Assembly (NCBI GenBank): GCA_030680155.1
Contig: JAUXWL010000301.1
Span: 1 to 35,029, forward strand
Direction: 5' to 3'
DNA: 35,029 nt
From: Anaerolineales bacterium
Lineage (GTDB): Bacteria > Chloroflexota > Anaerolineae > Anaerolineales > Villigracilaceae
Every line of letters starts with the position of its first letter. Positions within the stretch are counted from its first letter, which is position 1. The position numbers and the translations under genes are program-made. Below the pieces are notes generated by a model. That model did not search any database, was not told the origin of the DNA, and worked only from the letters and a program-made list of their open reading frames with translations. Positions 7,349 to 14,054 of the stretch are shown here, piece after piece.

Positions 7349-8296
7349 ATGATCGAATTATCCACGTTGCGGGTCTTTCTCGCGGCTGCTGAAGAGAAGA
7401 ACTTCAGCAGCGCGGCGAAGCGGCTGCATATGTCACAATCTGCCGTCAGTCAGAACATTCAGTCAATGGAGAAGGCATACGGTGTGGAGTTATTCATCCG
7501 TGGCGGACGCGCTGTTGAGATAAGTGAAGCGGGTCAGTCCATTTTGCCGATGGCACGGGAAGTTCTGCGTGCCGCCCGCATGTTGGAGGACGGTTTTCAG
7601 GAAATTCACCATCAGATCGGAGGAGAATTGCTGATCGGGTGCTCCACCTCCGCAGGGAAATATCTTTTGCCTGTCCTGCTCTCCACGTTTCAACAGGAAT
7701 ATCCCGCTGTGCATCCGCGCGTCAAGGTTATGGGGCGTGATGGCGTATATGAAAAGCTACTTAATCAAAGCCTGCCCATCGGTGTTTCCAGTAAATACCT
7801 TGAACATCGGGATGTTGAATGCCTGCCTTTGTTCGATGACCGTATCTATTTGATCGTTTCCTCGAATCATCCATGGGCGGCTTATGGCAAAGCCACCCCT
7901 GATGATCTGCTGGATCAGCCGATCATCATGCGTGAAGAGATGTCCGGAACTTGCGACACGGTCATGCAGAGTTTGAAGAATTTTGGCATCACGCCGGACA
8001 TGCTCAATGTGACAATGGAACTCGGCAACCCCGAAGCGATTGAAATGGCAGTGGAACGCGGCGTGGGGATTGCCTTCGTCTCTGAGATGGTGGCTGCGCG
8101 CGGGCTTGCCTTTGGGCGCATCAAGAAGGTGGAACTACAGGGGCTTGAACTGCGGCGTTCTGTTTATATTGCTCGAAATTTGAATCATCCCTTCACGCGC
8201 GCGCAAACCTTGTTTTGGGATTTCGCCCAATCACAGCGCGAGCAATTGAACACAGAGATTTGGGATAGTCTGGTTAATTTTGGGGTGACAGTGTAG
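7349..8296 (+). CDS. LysR-family transcriptional regulator
   Basis: A 315-residue regulator. I start at ATG 7349 (MIELSTLRVFLAA) because GGAGA lies 5-6 nt upstream and family members begin here; an upstream ATG at 7304 would add 15 residues including HHHH. The N-terminal winged helix-turn-helix is at about residues 1-60 (FSSAAKRLHMSQSAVSQNIQSMEKAYGVELF) and the type 2 periplasmic-binding-like effector domain at about 88-290 (GGELLIGCSTSAGKYLLPVLL). The effector is unknown. It is transcribed in the same direction as the cytochrome-rhodanese genes but behind their terminator, and may regulate that locus or itself (inference from position only). Confidence 0.92.
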   Translation: MIELSTLRVFLAAAEEKNFSSAAKRLHMSQSAVSQNIQSMEKAYGVELFIRGGRAVEISEAGQSILPMAREVLRAARMLEDGFQEIHHQIGGELLIGCSTSAGKYLLPVLLSTFQQEYPAVHPRVKVMGRDGVYEKLLNQSLPIGVSSKYLEHRDVECLPLFDDRIYLIVSSNHPWAAYGKATPDDLLDQPIIMREEMSGTCDTVMQSLKNFGITPDMLNVTMELGNPEAIEMAVERGVGIAFVSEMVAARGLAFGRIKKVELQGLELRRSVYIARNLNHPFTRAQTLFWDFAQSQREQLNTEIWDSLVNFGVTV

Positions 8297-8298
8297 AT

Positions 8299-8333
8299 AT
8301 GGAGTCAGGGAGCGGATAGCCGCCTGACTCCAT
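8299..8333 (+). terminator. Hairpin terminator after the LysR gene
   Basis: ATGGAGTCAGG (8299-8309) pairs perfectly with CCTGACTCCAT (8323-8333), with a small inner CGG/CCG stem. The following sequence is only modestly T-rich, so termination may be partial. Confidence 0.5.
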
Positions 8334-8474
8334 CCATTGTTTGCAGACTCTGCTGAGGCGTAGAGTCGGTTTGTTTAACAGAATCAGTTTGCAGGGCGGA
8401 AAGAAGCGTTGTGACTTAATTCACAAGAAATCGTGACTTCCATCAATGTCGGGAAAAAGCTCTGTCTGTAATAA

Positions 8475-8512
8475 TAAGGTCAGCCATAACATAATTAATA
8501 GGCAAACCTTAT
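8475..8512 (+). promoter_or_regulatory. Candidate DtxR/IdeR-type operator in front of the iron operon
   Basis: TAAGGTCAGCCATAACATAA (8475-8494) resembles the 19-bp DtxR/IdeR consensus TTAGGTTAGGCTAACCTAA with a one-base insertion in the middle. In addition AAGGT (8476-8480) mirrors ACCTT (8506-8510) just before the start codon. Its position immediately upstream of a DtxR-type regulator supports autoregulation. The match is imperfect. Confidence 0.35.
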
Positions 8513-9167
8513 GAATTCAAGACACTTAAGCGAAAGCACTGAAATGTACCTCAAAGCCATTGCGGAATTGAGCGACCATGATGCTGTGGCGGTGGCGCGC
8601 ATGGCGGAGCGTTTGAGTGTGACGCCTGTTTCAGTAAATGAGATGATGCGTCGTTTGGGGGAGCAGGGGTTGGTCTCGCATACGCCGTATAAAGGGGTGA
8701 CGCTGACGAAAAAGGGACGCGAGGCTGCGTGTAACGTCCTGCGCAGGCAGAGATTGTGGGAATGTTTTTTGCACGACCACTTGAAGATCGATTGGTCGCA
8801 GATCTATGAGTTTGCCTGCTCGTTGGAACATGCAACAGCGCCCGAAGTGACCGAAGCGCTGGCAACGTTTTTGGGACATCCAAAGACCTGCCCGCGTGGA
8901 AATCCCATCCCTGGGTTGGATGGTTCGTTTGAGCCGCTGGGTGGGATTGCGCTGAGCGAAGCGGAAGTTGGCGCAACGGTGCGCGTGTTGGCGGTCAGCG
9001 CCACGGCGACGGATGTGCTGAAATATTTACAGGAGCGAAATATTCTGCCGACTCGCGAACTTGAAATTTTGGAAGCCGCGCCGATGCAGGGACCCTTGAC
9101 GCTGCGGGTGGGGAACAAGGAAGTTGTGCTGGGGCTGTCGCTGGCTGAGTTTGTGATCGTGAAATAA
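8511..9167 (+). CDS. DtxR/MntR-family metal-dependent regulator with FeoA-like C-terminal domain
   Basis: A 218-residue protein. The N-terminal winged helix is at about residues 5-65 (LSESTEMYLKAIAEL, then VARMAERLSVTPVSVNEMMRRLGEQGLV). The metal-binding dimerisation domain is at about 66-140, with the typical RRQRLWECFLHDHLKIDW and ACSLEHATAPEVTEAL segments and the Cys/His region GHPKTCPRGNPIP. An SH3-like FeoA domain is at about 148-218. DtxR-family proteins bind Fe(II) or Mn(II) and repress uptake genes. Being the first gene of a feo operon makes Fe(II) the likely ligand. No clear ribosome site precedes ATG 8511, although the initiator region AACCTTATGAATTC is convincing by homology. Confidence 0.92.
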   Translation: MNSRHLSESTEMYLKAIAELSDHDAVAVARMAERLSVTPVSVNEMMRRLGEQGLVSHTPYKGVTLTKKGREAACNVLRRQRLWECFLHDHLKIDWSQIYEFACSLEHATAPEVTEALATFLGHPKTCPRGNPIPGLDGSFEPLGGIALSEAEVGATVRVLAVSATATDVLKYLQERNILPTRELEILEAAPMQGPLTLRVGNKEVVLGLSLAEFVIVK

Positions 9168-9179
9168 ATCCACTAATCT

Positions 9180-9212
9180 CCGCTAATCTTTGCTATGCGC
9201 GCAGATTAGCGG
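9180..9212. repeat. Intercistronic hairpin repeat inside the feo operon
   Basis: CCGCTAATCT (9180-9189) pairs perfectly with AGATTAGCGG (9203-9212). The preceding bases repeat a related decamer (CCACTAATCT), and AATCCACTAATCT recurs at 12093-12105, so this is a dispersed intergenic repeat. There is no T tract, so read-through into feoA is expected. Confidence 0.5.
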
Positions 9213-9232
9213 ACAAAAAGAGGCTGACAATA

Positions 9233-9484
9233 ATGATCGAGTCAATTCAACTGCATTTTTTGAAACCGGGTCAACGAGGGACGATCTCGAAGGTCAATGG
9301 CACAGGGGCGCTGCGCAGGCGTTTTGTGGAAATGGGCATTATCAAAGGCGAGACCATTTTGACCGAACGCAACGCTCCACTCGGCGACCCTGTGGCGTAT
9401 TTGATAAAAGGCTACCATCTCGCATTGCGACGGGAGGAAGCTGCGCAGATCGAAGTGCTTTTGAATGAGGACATTCATGGCTGA
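9233..9484 (+). CDS. feoA: FeoA-family ferrous iron transport protein
   Basis: An 83-residue SH3-like protein of normal FeoA length: LHFLKPGQRGTISKVNGTGALRRRFVEMGIIKGETILTERNAPLGDPVAYLIKGYHLALRREEAAQIEV contains the family pattern GxxRRRxxEMGIxxG, then DPxxYxxxGxxLALRxxEAxxI. FeoA is a small cytoplasmic partner of FeoB, required for Fe(II) uptake. A ribosome site (AAAAGAGG) precedes ATG 9233. The gene overlaps the next by 8 nt, indicating translational coupling. Confidence 0.93.
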   Translation: MIESIQLHFLKPGQRGTISKVNGTGALRRRFVEMGIIKGETILTERNAPLGDPVAYLIKGYHLALRREEAAQIEVLLNEDIHG

Positions 9485-9977
9485 TCTAACCATTGCGTTG
9501 GCGGGCAATCCGAATGCAGGCAAGACCACCATCTTCAATGCGCTGACAGGTTTATGTCAGCACACGGGCAATTGGCCCGGAAAAACCGTGGAAAAAAAAG
9601 AAGGCAGGATCAAGGTTGGGGAAATCTTTATCAATATTGTGGATCTGCCCGGCACGTATAGTCTGACTGCATATTCACCCGAAGAGATCATCGCGCGCGA
9701 TTTCATCATCGAAGACCGCCCTGATGTGGTCATCAATGTGGTCGATGCGACGAATCTCGAACGTAATTTATATCTCACCGTGCAAATTCTCGAACTGGAT
9801 GTGCCTGTGGTGATAGCGCTCAACATGGCGGACGATCTGCAAAAGCAGGGTTCGAAGATCAACCTCGATCATCTTTCGCGCTTCCTCGGCGAAATTCCGG
9901 TTGTGTCCACAACCGCGAATCAGGGCAGGGGGATTTCCGAATTGCTTTCGAAGGCTGTGGGGATGGTAAAGCAATGA
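9477..9977 (+). CDS. feoB: FeoB GTPase domain as a separate protein
   Basis: A 166-residue protein equal to the N-terminal G domain of FeoB. G1 is GNPNAGKT at residues 10-17, the G2 Thr is at residue 37 in HTGNWPGKTV, G3 is DLPG at 56-59, G4 is NMAD at 116-119, and a G5-like VSTTANQGRG follows near the end. I choose ATG 9477 (MADLTIALAG), which has GAGG 6 nt upstream, over ATG 9465. It ends exactly at the G-domain boundary with TGA 9975-9977, which overlaps the start of the permease gene (ATGA). GTP binding here would regulate the Fe(II) channel encoded next. I see no sign of decay, so this looks like a genuine split FeoB. Confidence 0.92.
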   Translation: MADLTIALAGNPNAGKTTIFNALTGLCQHTGNWPGKTVEKKEGRIKVGEIFINIVDLPGTYSLTAYSPEEIIARDFIIEDRPDVVINVVDATNLERNLYLTVQILELDVPVVIALNMADDLQKQGSKINLDHLSRFLGEIPVVSTTANQGRGISELLSKAVGMVKQ

Positions 9978-11656
9978 CGTCCGCTTTCTTTCGGCTCGAT
10001 TATGGCAGCAAACTCGAACGCGAGATTACGCGGCTGGTTGAATCATTTTCTGAATTTCAAATTGATACACGCCAATATCCCAAACGCTGGCTGGCTATCA
10101 AACTTTTGGAAGCGGATGCGGAAATGCTCGAGCAGGTCCGCAACATGCCGAATGGCGAAACAGTTATTTCACTTTCCCAGCAAAGCGCTGAAAAAATAAA
10201 GTCCATGTTAGGCGACGATGTGGATATGCTCATCGCCGACCGCCGCTATGGTTTCATTAACGGCATCGTGCGTCAGTCGCTGCATCGGCCGAATATGGAT
10301 CGCATCACGTTCACCGACCGCATCGATGACATTGTTACGCATAAGTGGCTGGGCTTGCCCATCTTTTTTGCGATGATGTATGTGATGTTCCGACTCGTGA
10401 TCGATGTTTCCGCGCCATTTTTGGAATGGACGGATACGGTCATCACGGGTCCGATTGCGGGCTGGTTCTCGCTTCTACTTGACCTTGCAGCTGCTCCAGC
10501 CTGGATGCATTCCCTCGTCGTGGAGGCAGTTATCGGTGGAGTCGGAGGCGTGTTGGTTTTTGTCCCGGGTTTGCTGATCCTGTATTTTTTCCTCGCGCTG
10601 TTGGAGGATTCGGGCTACATGTCCCGCGCGGCGTTTGTGATGGATCGTTTCATGCGCGTGATCGGTTTGCATGGCAAATCATTTATCCCGATGATCCTCG
10701 GTTTTGGGTGCGCCGTCCCCGCCATCTACGCTACGCGGACAATCGCCAGCCGCCGTGACCGCGTGTTGACCGCGTTGCTCGTCCCGCTCATGTCGTGCTC
10801 GGCGCGTCTGCCTGTGTATGTTGTCTTTGGCCTGGCGTTCTTCGGCGCGCGCGCAGGGACGGTGATATGGGCGATGTATGCGTTGGGAATTATGGTGGCG
10901 ATGCTGGCGGGCATGGTCTTCACACGTACCATTCTAAAACCTGATGCGTCGTCTGCCTTTGTCTTGGAGCTGCCGCCATACCGCCAGCCTGCATTGAAGA
11001 GCGTGCTGATCCACATGTGGGAGAACACGCGCGAATTCGTCCGCAAGGCCGGGACGGTGATCCTGTTCGCGTCGCTGGTGATGTGGGTGCTGCTCAACCT
11101 GCCGTGGGGCGTGGAGAACAAACGCGATTCTTATTTTGGAAAAGTCAGCGGCGCGATCGCGCCTGTGTTTGCCCCAATCGGCTTTGGAGACTGGCAGACG
11201 AGCGGAGCATTGGTGTCGGGTTTCATGGCGAAGGAAATCGTTGTCAGTACGCTGAGTCAGATTTATATCCATGTGGATGATGATGATGCGGAAGCTGTTG
11301 AAGCGACAACCTTCGGTGAAGATTTGGCGGGTATTGGACTGGGCTTTGTAGATGCGGCCGTGAATTCAGGAAGGATTTTGCTCAGCATCATTCCCGGTGT
11401 GAATTTGATCGATGAGGAAGCCGAGACACAGGATACGGTGTTAAGCCGCGCTTTGCGTGAGCATTACACCCCATTGAGCGCGGCGGCATTGCTGGTCTTT
11501 GTGTTGTTATATGTTCCATGCGTTGCCACACTTGGAGCGATCAAGCATGAATTTGGAATTTCATGGGCGGTACTGTCCGCGGTGTATCAAACGGCGGTGG
11601 CGTGGGCGGCGGCGTTCCTTGTTTATCAGGGCGGCTTGCTGTTGGGGCTTGGGTAA
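9974..11656 (+). CDS. feoB: FeoB membrane permease part (GDI-like helical domain plus channel)
   Basis: A 560-residue protein that continues where the GTPase gene stops. Residues about 1-110 form the helical GDP-dissociation-inhibitor/FeoB_Cyto-like region. The membrane part then starts with FTDRIDDIVTHKWLGLPIFFAMMY. Conserved FeoB landmarks are GFGCAVPAIYATRT, LLVPLMSCSARLPVYVVF, ALVSGFMAKEIVVSTLSQIY, and YVPCVATLGAIKHEFG near the C terminus, with about eight to ten membrane helices. It imports Fe(II) across the inner membrane. The 4-nt ATGA overlap with the GTPase gene implies coupled translation. GTPase and permease together give about 726 residues, close to a normal one-piece FeoB. Confidence 0.93.
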   Translation: MTSAFFRLDYGSKLEREITRLVESFSEFQIDTRQYPKRWLAIKLLEADAEMLEQVRNMPNGETVISLSQQSAEKIKSMLGDDVDMLIADRRYGFINGIVRQSLHRPNMDRITFTDRIDDIVTHKWLGLPIFFAMMYVMFRLVIDVSAPFLEWTDTVITGPIAGWFSLLLDLAAAPAWMHSLVVEAVIGGVGGVLVFVPGLLILYFFLALLEDSGYMSRAAFVMDRFMRVIGLHGKSFIPMILGFGCAVPAIYATRTIASRRDRVLTALLVPLMSCSARLPVYVVFGLAFFGARAGTVIWAMYALGIMVAMLAGMVFTRTILKPDASSAFVLELPPYRQPALKSVLIHMWENTREFVRKAGTVILFASLVMWVLLNLPWGVENKRDSYFGKVSGAIAPVFAPIGFGDWQTSGALVSGFMAKEIVVSTLSQIYIHVDDDDAEAVEATTFGEDLAGIGLGFVDAAVNSGRILLSIIPGVNLIDEEAETQDTVLSRALREHYTPLSAAALLVFVLLYVPCVATLGAIKHEFGISWAVLSAVYQTAVAWAAAFLVYQGGLLLGLG

Positions 11657-11679
11657 ACGTACCGCAAGATTTATCTTGC

Positions 11680-11796
11680 GATTCACTGCCGTACAAATCT
11701 GCAAAATCGAACCGCCAAGTGCGCCAAGGTCGCCAAGAAAGCCTTAAAAAGCTTGGTGTCTTGGCGATAAAAAAACACGATGTACGGTAGAGAATC
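11680..11796. repeat. Composite inverted repeat between feoB and the feoC-like gene
   Basis: Outer arms GATTCACTGCCGTAC (11680-11694) and GTACGGTAGAGAATC (11782-11796) pair with two mismatches. Inside, CGCCAAG at 11713-11719 pairs with CTTGGCG at 11760-11766, surrounded by further CCAAG steps. This is a degenerate palindromic intergenic repeat, not a gene. Confidence 0.5.
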
Positions 11797-11815
11797 TTGC
11801 GATTAGAGACATACG

Positions 11816-12067
11816 ATGCTGACCCAACTTATATCCCTGCTGGAAAATAAGAAGGACGGTTTGAGTCTGTTCGAGATCAGCCGATTGATGGATGCCCAGC
11901 CTTCGGCGGTGCGATCCATGCTGGAACTGCTGGTGCGGAAAGGCAGGCTTGCCGAGATTGGTCCCGACGGGAAGGTCTGCGCGGTATGCGGGCTGGAGTC
12001 GAATTGCCAGTTGCTGGCGATCAAAGGGAAACGGTATATTGTTTGTGAACGCCAATTGGATAATTAA
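11816..12067 (+). CDS. FeoC-like winged-helix protein
   Basis: An 83-residue protein at the end of the feo operon. Residues about 1-50 form a small winged helix (LSLFEISRLMDAQPSAVRSMLELLVRKGRLAEI). The C-terminal part carries four cysteines, C55, C58, C64 and C77 (CAVCGLESNC then VCE), the arrangement that in FeoC proteins has been linked to Fe-S cluster or metal binding. FeoC proteins modulate FeoB stability or feo expression. No strong ribosome site is visible. The 159-bp repeat-filled gap after feoB means it could be transcribed with or without the operon. Confidence 0.75.
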   Translation: MLTQLISLLENKKDGLSLFEISRLMDAQPSAVRSMLELLVRKGRLAEIGPDGKVCAVCGLESNCQLLAIKGKRYIVCERQLDN

Positions 12068-12367
12068 ACAGGGCTTACCAAACCTCTGAAAGAATCCACT
12101 AATCTTCGCAAATCGGCGCGAATTTGAATTCGATTGGCGAAAATTGTATCTTCTCAATAACTTGGGGATGGCATACACCGTCCCGAAGGTTTCCTTGAAA
12201 AACATGGTTGAGCCGTTCAAACCTTCGGGACGTTTCCACTTCTTTTTGAGATGATACGAAAATTCGCGTAAATTCGCGGATAAAAATAGAAAGGTCAAAG
12301 AGGGACTGAAGGGTTTCGCGTCGTTTGCCTTGGTGCCCTTTGTGTTTGAAAAATTTTGATTTTCCGC
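12068..12367. other. Gene-free stretch filled with palindromic repeats
   Basis: No coding sequence is supported here. The stretch holds AATCCACTAATCTTCGC (similar to the repeat at 9170-9190), an outer inverted repeat CGCGAATTT (12117-12125) with AAATTCGCG (12260-12268 and again 12270-12278), a nested 54-bp palindrome at 12179-12232, and a CCTTGGTGCCCTTTGTG-type segment near 12328-12344 that belongs to the dispersed ACGAAGG/CCAAGG repeat family. Confidence 0.6.
12179..12232. repeat. 54-bp palindrome with 14-bp perfect arms
   Basis: CGTCCCGAAGGTTT at 12179-12192 is perfectly complementary to AAACCTTCGGGACG at 12219-12232 around a 26-nt loop. It is nested inside the CGCGAATTT/AAATTCGCG repeat, which suggests an insertion. 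No T tract follows on either strand. Confidence 0.6.
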
Positions 12368-12396
12368 TTGCCATTCTCTCATTTATTGTCTATACT
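12368..12396 (+). promoter_or_regulatory. Sigma-70-type promoter of the CBS-domain gene
   Basis: TTGCCA (12368-12373) and TATACT (12391-12396) are separated by exactly 17 bp, 5 of 6 matches to each consensus hexamer. The start codon follows 30 bp downstream with a good ribosome site. Confidence 0.6.
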
Positions 12397-12426
12397 TCGT
12401 CAAAATTCACACACAGGAGATTAGCC

Positions 12427-12864
12427 ATGCCAACCGTGCGCGACATGATCCGTAAAAAGGGAAGTGAAGTTTTCTCGGTCTCTCCGACTGCCACTGTATA
12501 TGAGGCGCTTGTCCTCATGGAAAAATACAACACAGGCGCGTTGATGGTGGTGAAGGACAACAAAGTGGAGGGGATTTTATCTGAGCGGGATTGCGTGCGC
12601 CGTATGGACCTGGCAGGCAAGAACGCCAAAACCACCAAGGTCAACGAGATCATGACTTCGAAAGTGATCTACGTCGAAGCTGCTCAGGAACTCGAAGAAT
12701 GTATGGCGTTGATGATCGACAAGAACATCCGTCACCTGCCCGTGTTTGACGGCAATGAACTGCTCGGCTTGATCTCGGTGCGTGATGTCTTGAAGGAAGT
12801 GGTGGATGTGCAGAAATTCATGATCTCGCAACTGGAGCATTACATTACGGGCGGGGGGCGGTAG
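12427..12864 (+). CDS. CBS-pair domain protein
   Basis: A 145-residue stand-alone CBS pair. The start at ATG 12427 (MPTVRDMIRKKG) is fixed by AGGAG 7 nt upstream and by the promoter at 12368-12396; in-frame upstream codons would only add intergenic repeat sequence. CBS1 covers about residues 5-62 (VFSVSPTATVYEALVLMEKYNTGALMVV, GILSERDCVRRM) and CBS2 about 70-130 (VIYVEAAQELEECMALMIDKNIRHLPVFDGNELLGLISVRDVL). Such proteins bind adenine nucleotides and act as energy or redox sensors, sometimes on partner enzymes. No partner is evident here; the gene is monocistronic, ending in a heptamer repeat and a terminator. Confidence 0.92.
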   Translation: MPTVRDMIRKKGSEVFSVSPTATVYEALVLMEKYNTGALMVVKDNKVEGILSERDCVRRMDLAGKNAKTTKVNEIMTSKVIYVEAAQELEECMALMIDKNIRHLPVFDGNELLGLISVRDVLKEVVDVQKFMISQLEHYITGGGR

Positions 12865-12873
12865 GACGGTAGG

Positions 12874-12999
12874 CAGTGAACAGTGAACAGTGAGCAGTGA
12901 GCAGTGAACGGTGAACAGTGAACAGTGAACAGTGAGCAGTGAACGGTGAACAGTGTACAGTGTACAGTGAACAGTAAGCGGAAGGCGGAAGGCGGAAAA
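12874..12999. repeat. Heptanucleotide tandem repeat, 15 units of CAGTGAA type
   Basis: From 12874 to 12978 there are 15 consecutive 7-bp units, mostly CAGTGAA, with variants CAGTGAG, CGGTGAA, CAGTGTA and CAGTAAG. Then come CGGAAGG, CGGAAGG and CGGAAAA up to 12999. The array starts just after the CBS gene stop and ends at the terminator stem. It is non-coding (7 is not a multiple of 3) and has no spacers, so it is not a CRISPR. Confidence 0.9.
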
Positions 13000-13000
13000 T

Positions 13001-13042
13001 AAAGACGCTTCCTGATTAATAAAAATCAGGAAGCGTCTTTTC
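13001..13042. terminator. Bidirectional intrinsic terminator, 17-bp stem
   Basis: AAAGACGCTTCCTGATT (13001-13017) pairs perfectly with AATCAGGAAGCGTCTTT (13024-13040) around a 6-nt loop, with T runs available on both strands. It serves the CBS gene (plus) and the convergent homocysteine methyltransferase gene (minus, ends 13071). Confidence 0.88.
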
Positions 13043-13070
13043 TCGTTGCTGGTTACTTATTACTTATTAC

Positions 13071-14009
13071 TCACCCCTCACTCGCCCACGCCTTCACCTC
13101 GCGGATATGGTCAGGTGTGGTGCGGCAGCATCCGCCGATGACCCGCGCGCCGTTCTCGTACCAATCTTTTGATTGCACGCCAAACGCCTCGCACGAAGTC
13201 TCGCCGTGCCAGGTGTTGGTCACCGCGCTGTAATATTCGCCCGAGTTGGGATACACAATGATGGGCTTGCTCGTTTTCTTTTTGATCTCACGGATAAGCG
13301 ATGGAATGTGCAGCGGTGACGTGCAGTTGATTCCGATTCCCACCGCTTCAGGGACTCGCTCGAGCATGGCAGCACACTCCGAGATTTTTTCTCCGTTGGA
13401 GATGTGTTCGCCGTCCTTCGCGCTGAAGCAGAACCACGCGGACGTGTTCGGGAATTCGCGCAGGAGTTCCGTCAATGCCTGGGCTTCGATAAAGCATGGG
13501 ATGGTCTCGCAGGCCAGCAGGTCCGCGCCAGAGGCGATGAGCGCTTCCACCCGCGGACGGTGGAAGTCAATCAATTCCTGCTTTGTCAATTTGTAATCGC
13601 CGCGATACTCCGAGCCATCCGCAAGAAACGCGCCATACGGACCAACCGACCCCGCAACCAGCGGACGCACCCTGCCGACGCGATTTTTTTCATCTGACCA
13701 AAATTCATCACGCGCGCTTTGTGCGATTTGCACAGATTTTTGCATGAGCGCTAGCGCCTCATCCCTGCTCAAACCGCGCCGCGCAAAGCCCTCGACGGTG
13801 GCTTGATAACTGGCGGTGATCGCAAAATCCGCGCCGGCGTTGAAATAATCGAGATGCACCTGACGGATGAGTTCGGGCTGCTCCATCAACACACGCGCCG
13901 ACCACAGATCGTCGTTCAGGTCACATCCGCGCCGTTCGAGTTCGGTGGCGAGCGCGCCGTCCACGATGGCGATGGGGGAATTTTGTAAAATAGTTTCGAG
14001 TGGGTTCAT
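13071..14009 (-). CDS. mmuM: Homocysteine S-methyltransferase
   Basis: A 312-residue TIM-barrel enzyme of normal length for the single-domain Hcy/S-methylmethionine methyltransferase family. Evidence: the N-terminal IVDGALATELERRGCDLND, the FNAGADFAITASYQAT strand, GSVGPYGAFLADGSEYRGDY, and the three zinc-binding cysteines C229 (GIGINCTSP), C294 and C295 (IGGCCRTTPDHI). The enzyme transfers a methyl group from S-methylmethionine or S-adenosylmethionine to homocysteine to form methionine in the cytoplasm. The sequence upstream of ATG 14009 is pyrimidine-rich, so there is no obvious ribosome site. Three TTACTTA-like heptamers lie just beyond its stop codon. Confidence 0.93.
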   Translation of the reverse strand: MNPLETILQNSPIAIVDGALATELERRGCDLNDDLWSARVLMEQPELIRQVHLDYFNAGADFAITASYQATVEGFARRGLSRDEALALMQKSVQIAQSARDEFWSDEKNRVGRVRPLVAGSVGPYGAFLADGSEYRGDYKLTKQELIDFHRPRVEALIASGADLLACETIPCFIEAQALTELLREFPNTSAWFCFSAKDGEHISNGEKISECAAMLERVPEAVGIGINCTSPLHIPSLIREIKKKTSKPIIVYPNSGEYYSAVTNTWHGETSCEAFGVQSKDWYENGARVIGGCCRTTPDHIREVKAWASEG

Positions 14010-14054
14010 GGGAAGGAGGAAGGAATAAAAGATGAAGGATGAAGGAAGGATTTG

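Noticed and set aside
9465-9977. feoB as a pseudogene broken by a frameshift
   Set aside because: The break is at a domain boundary, the overlap is a classical ATGA, and both halves keep all conserved motifs. Raw-read confirmation would still be useful.
12874-12999. CRISPR-like repeat array
   Set aside because: Units are 7 bp and contiguous with no spacers; this is a tandem repeat.
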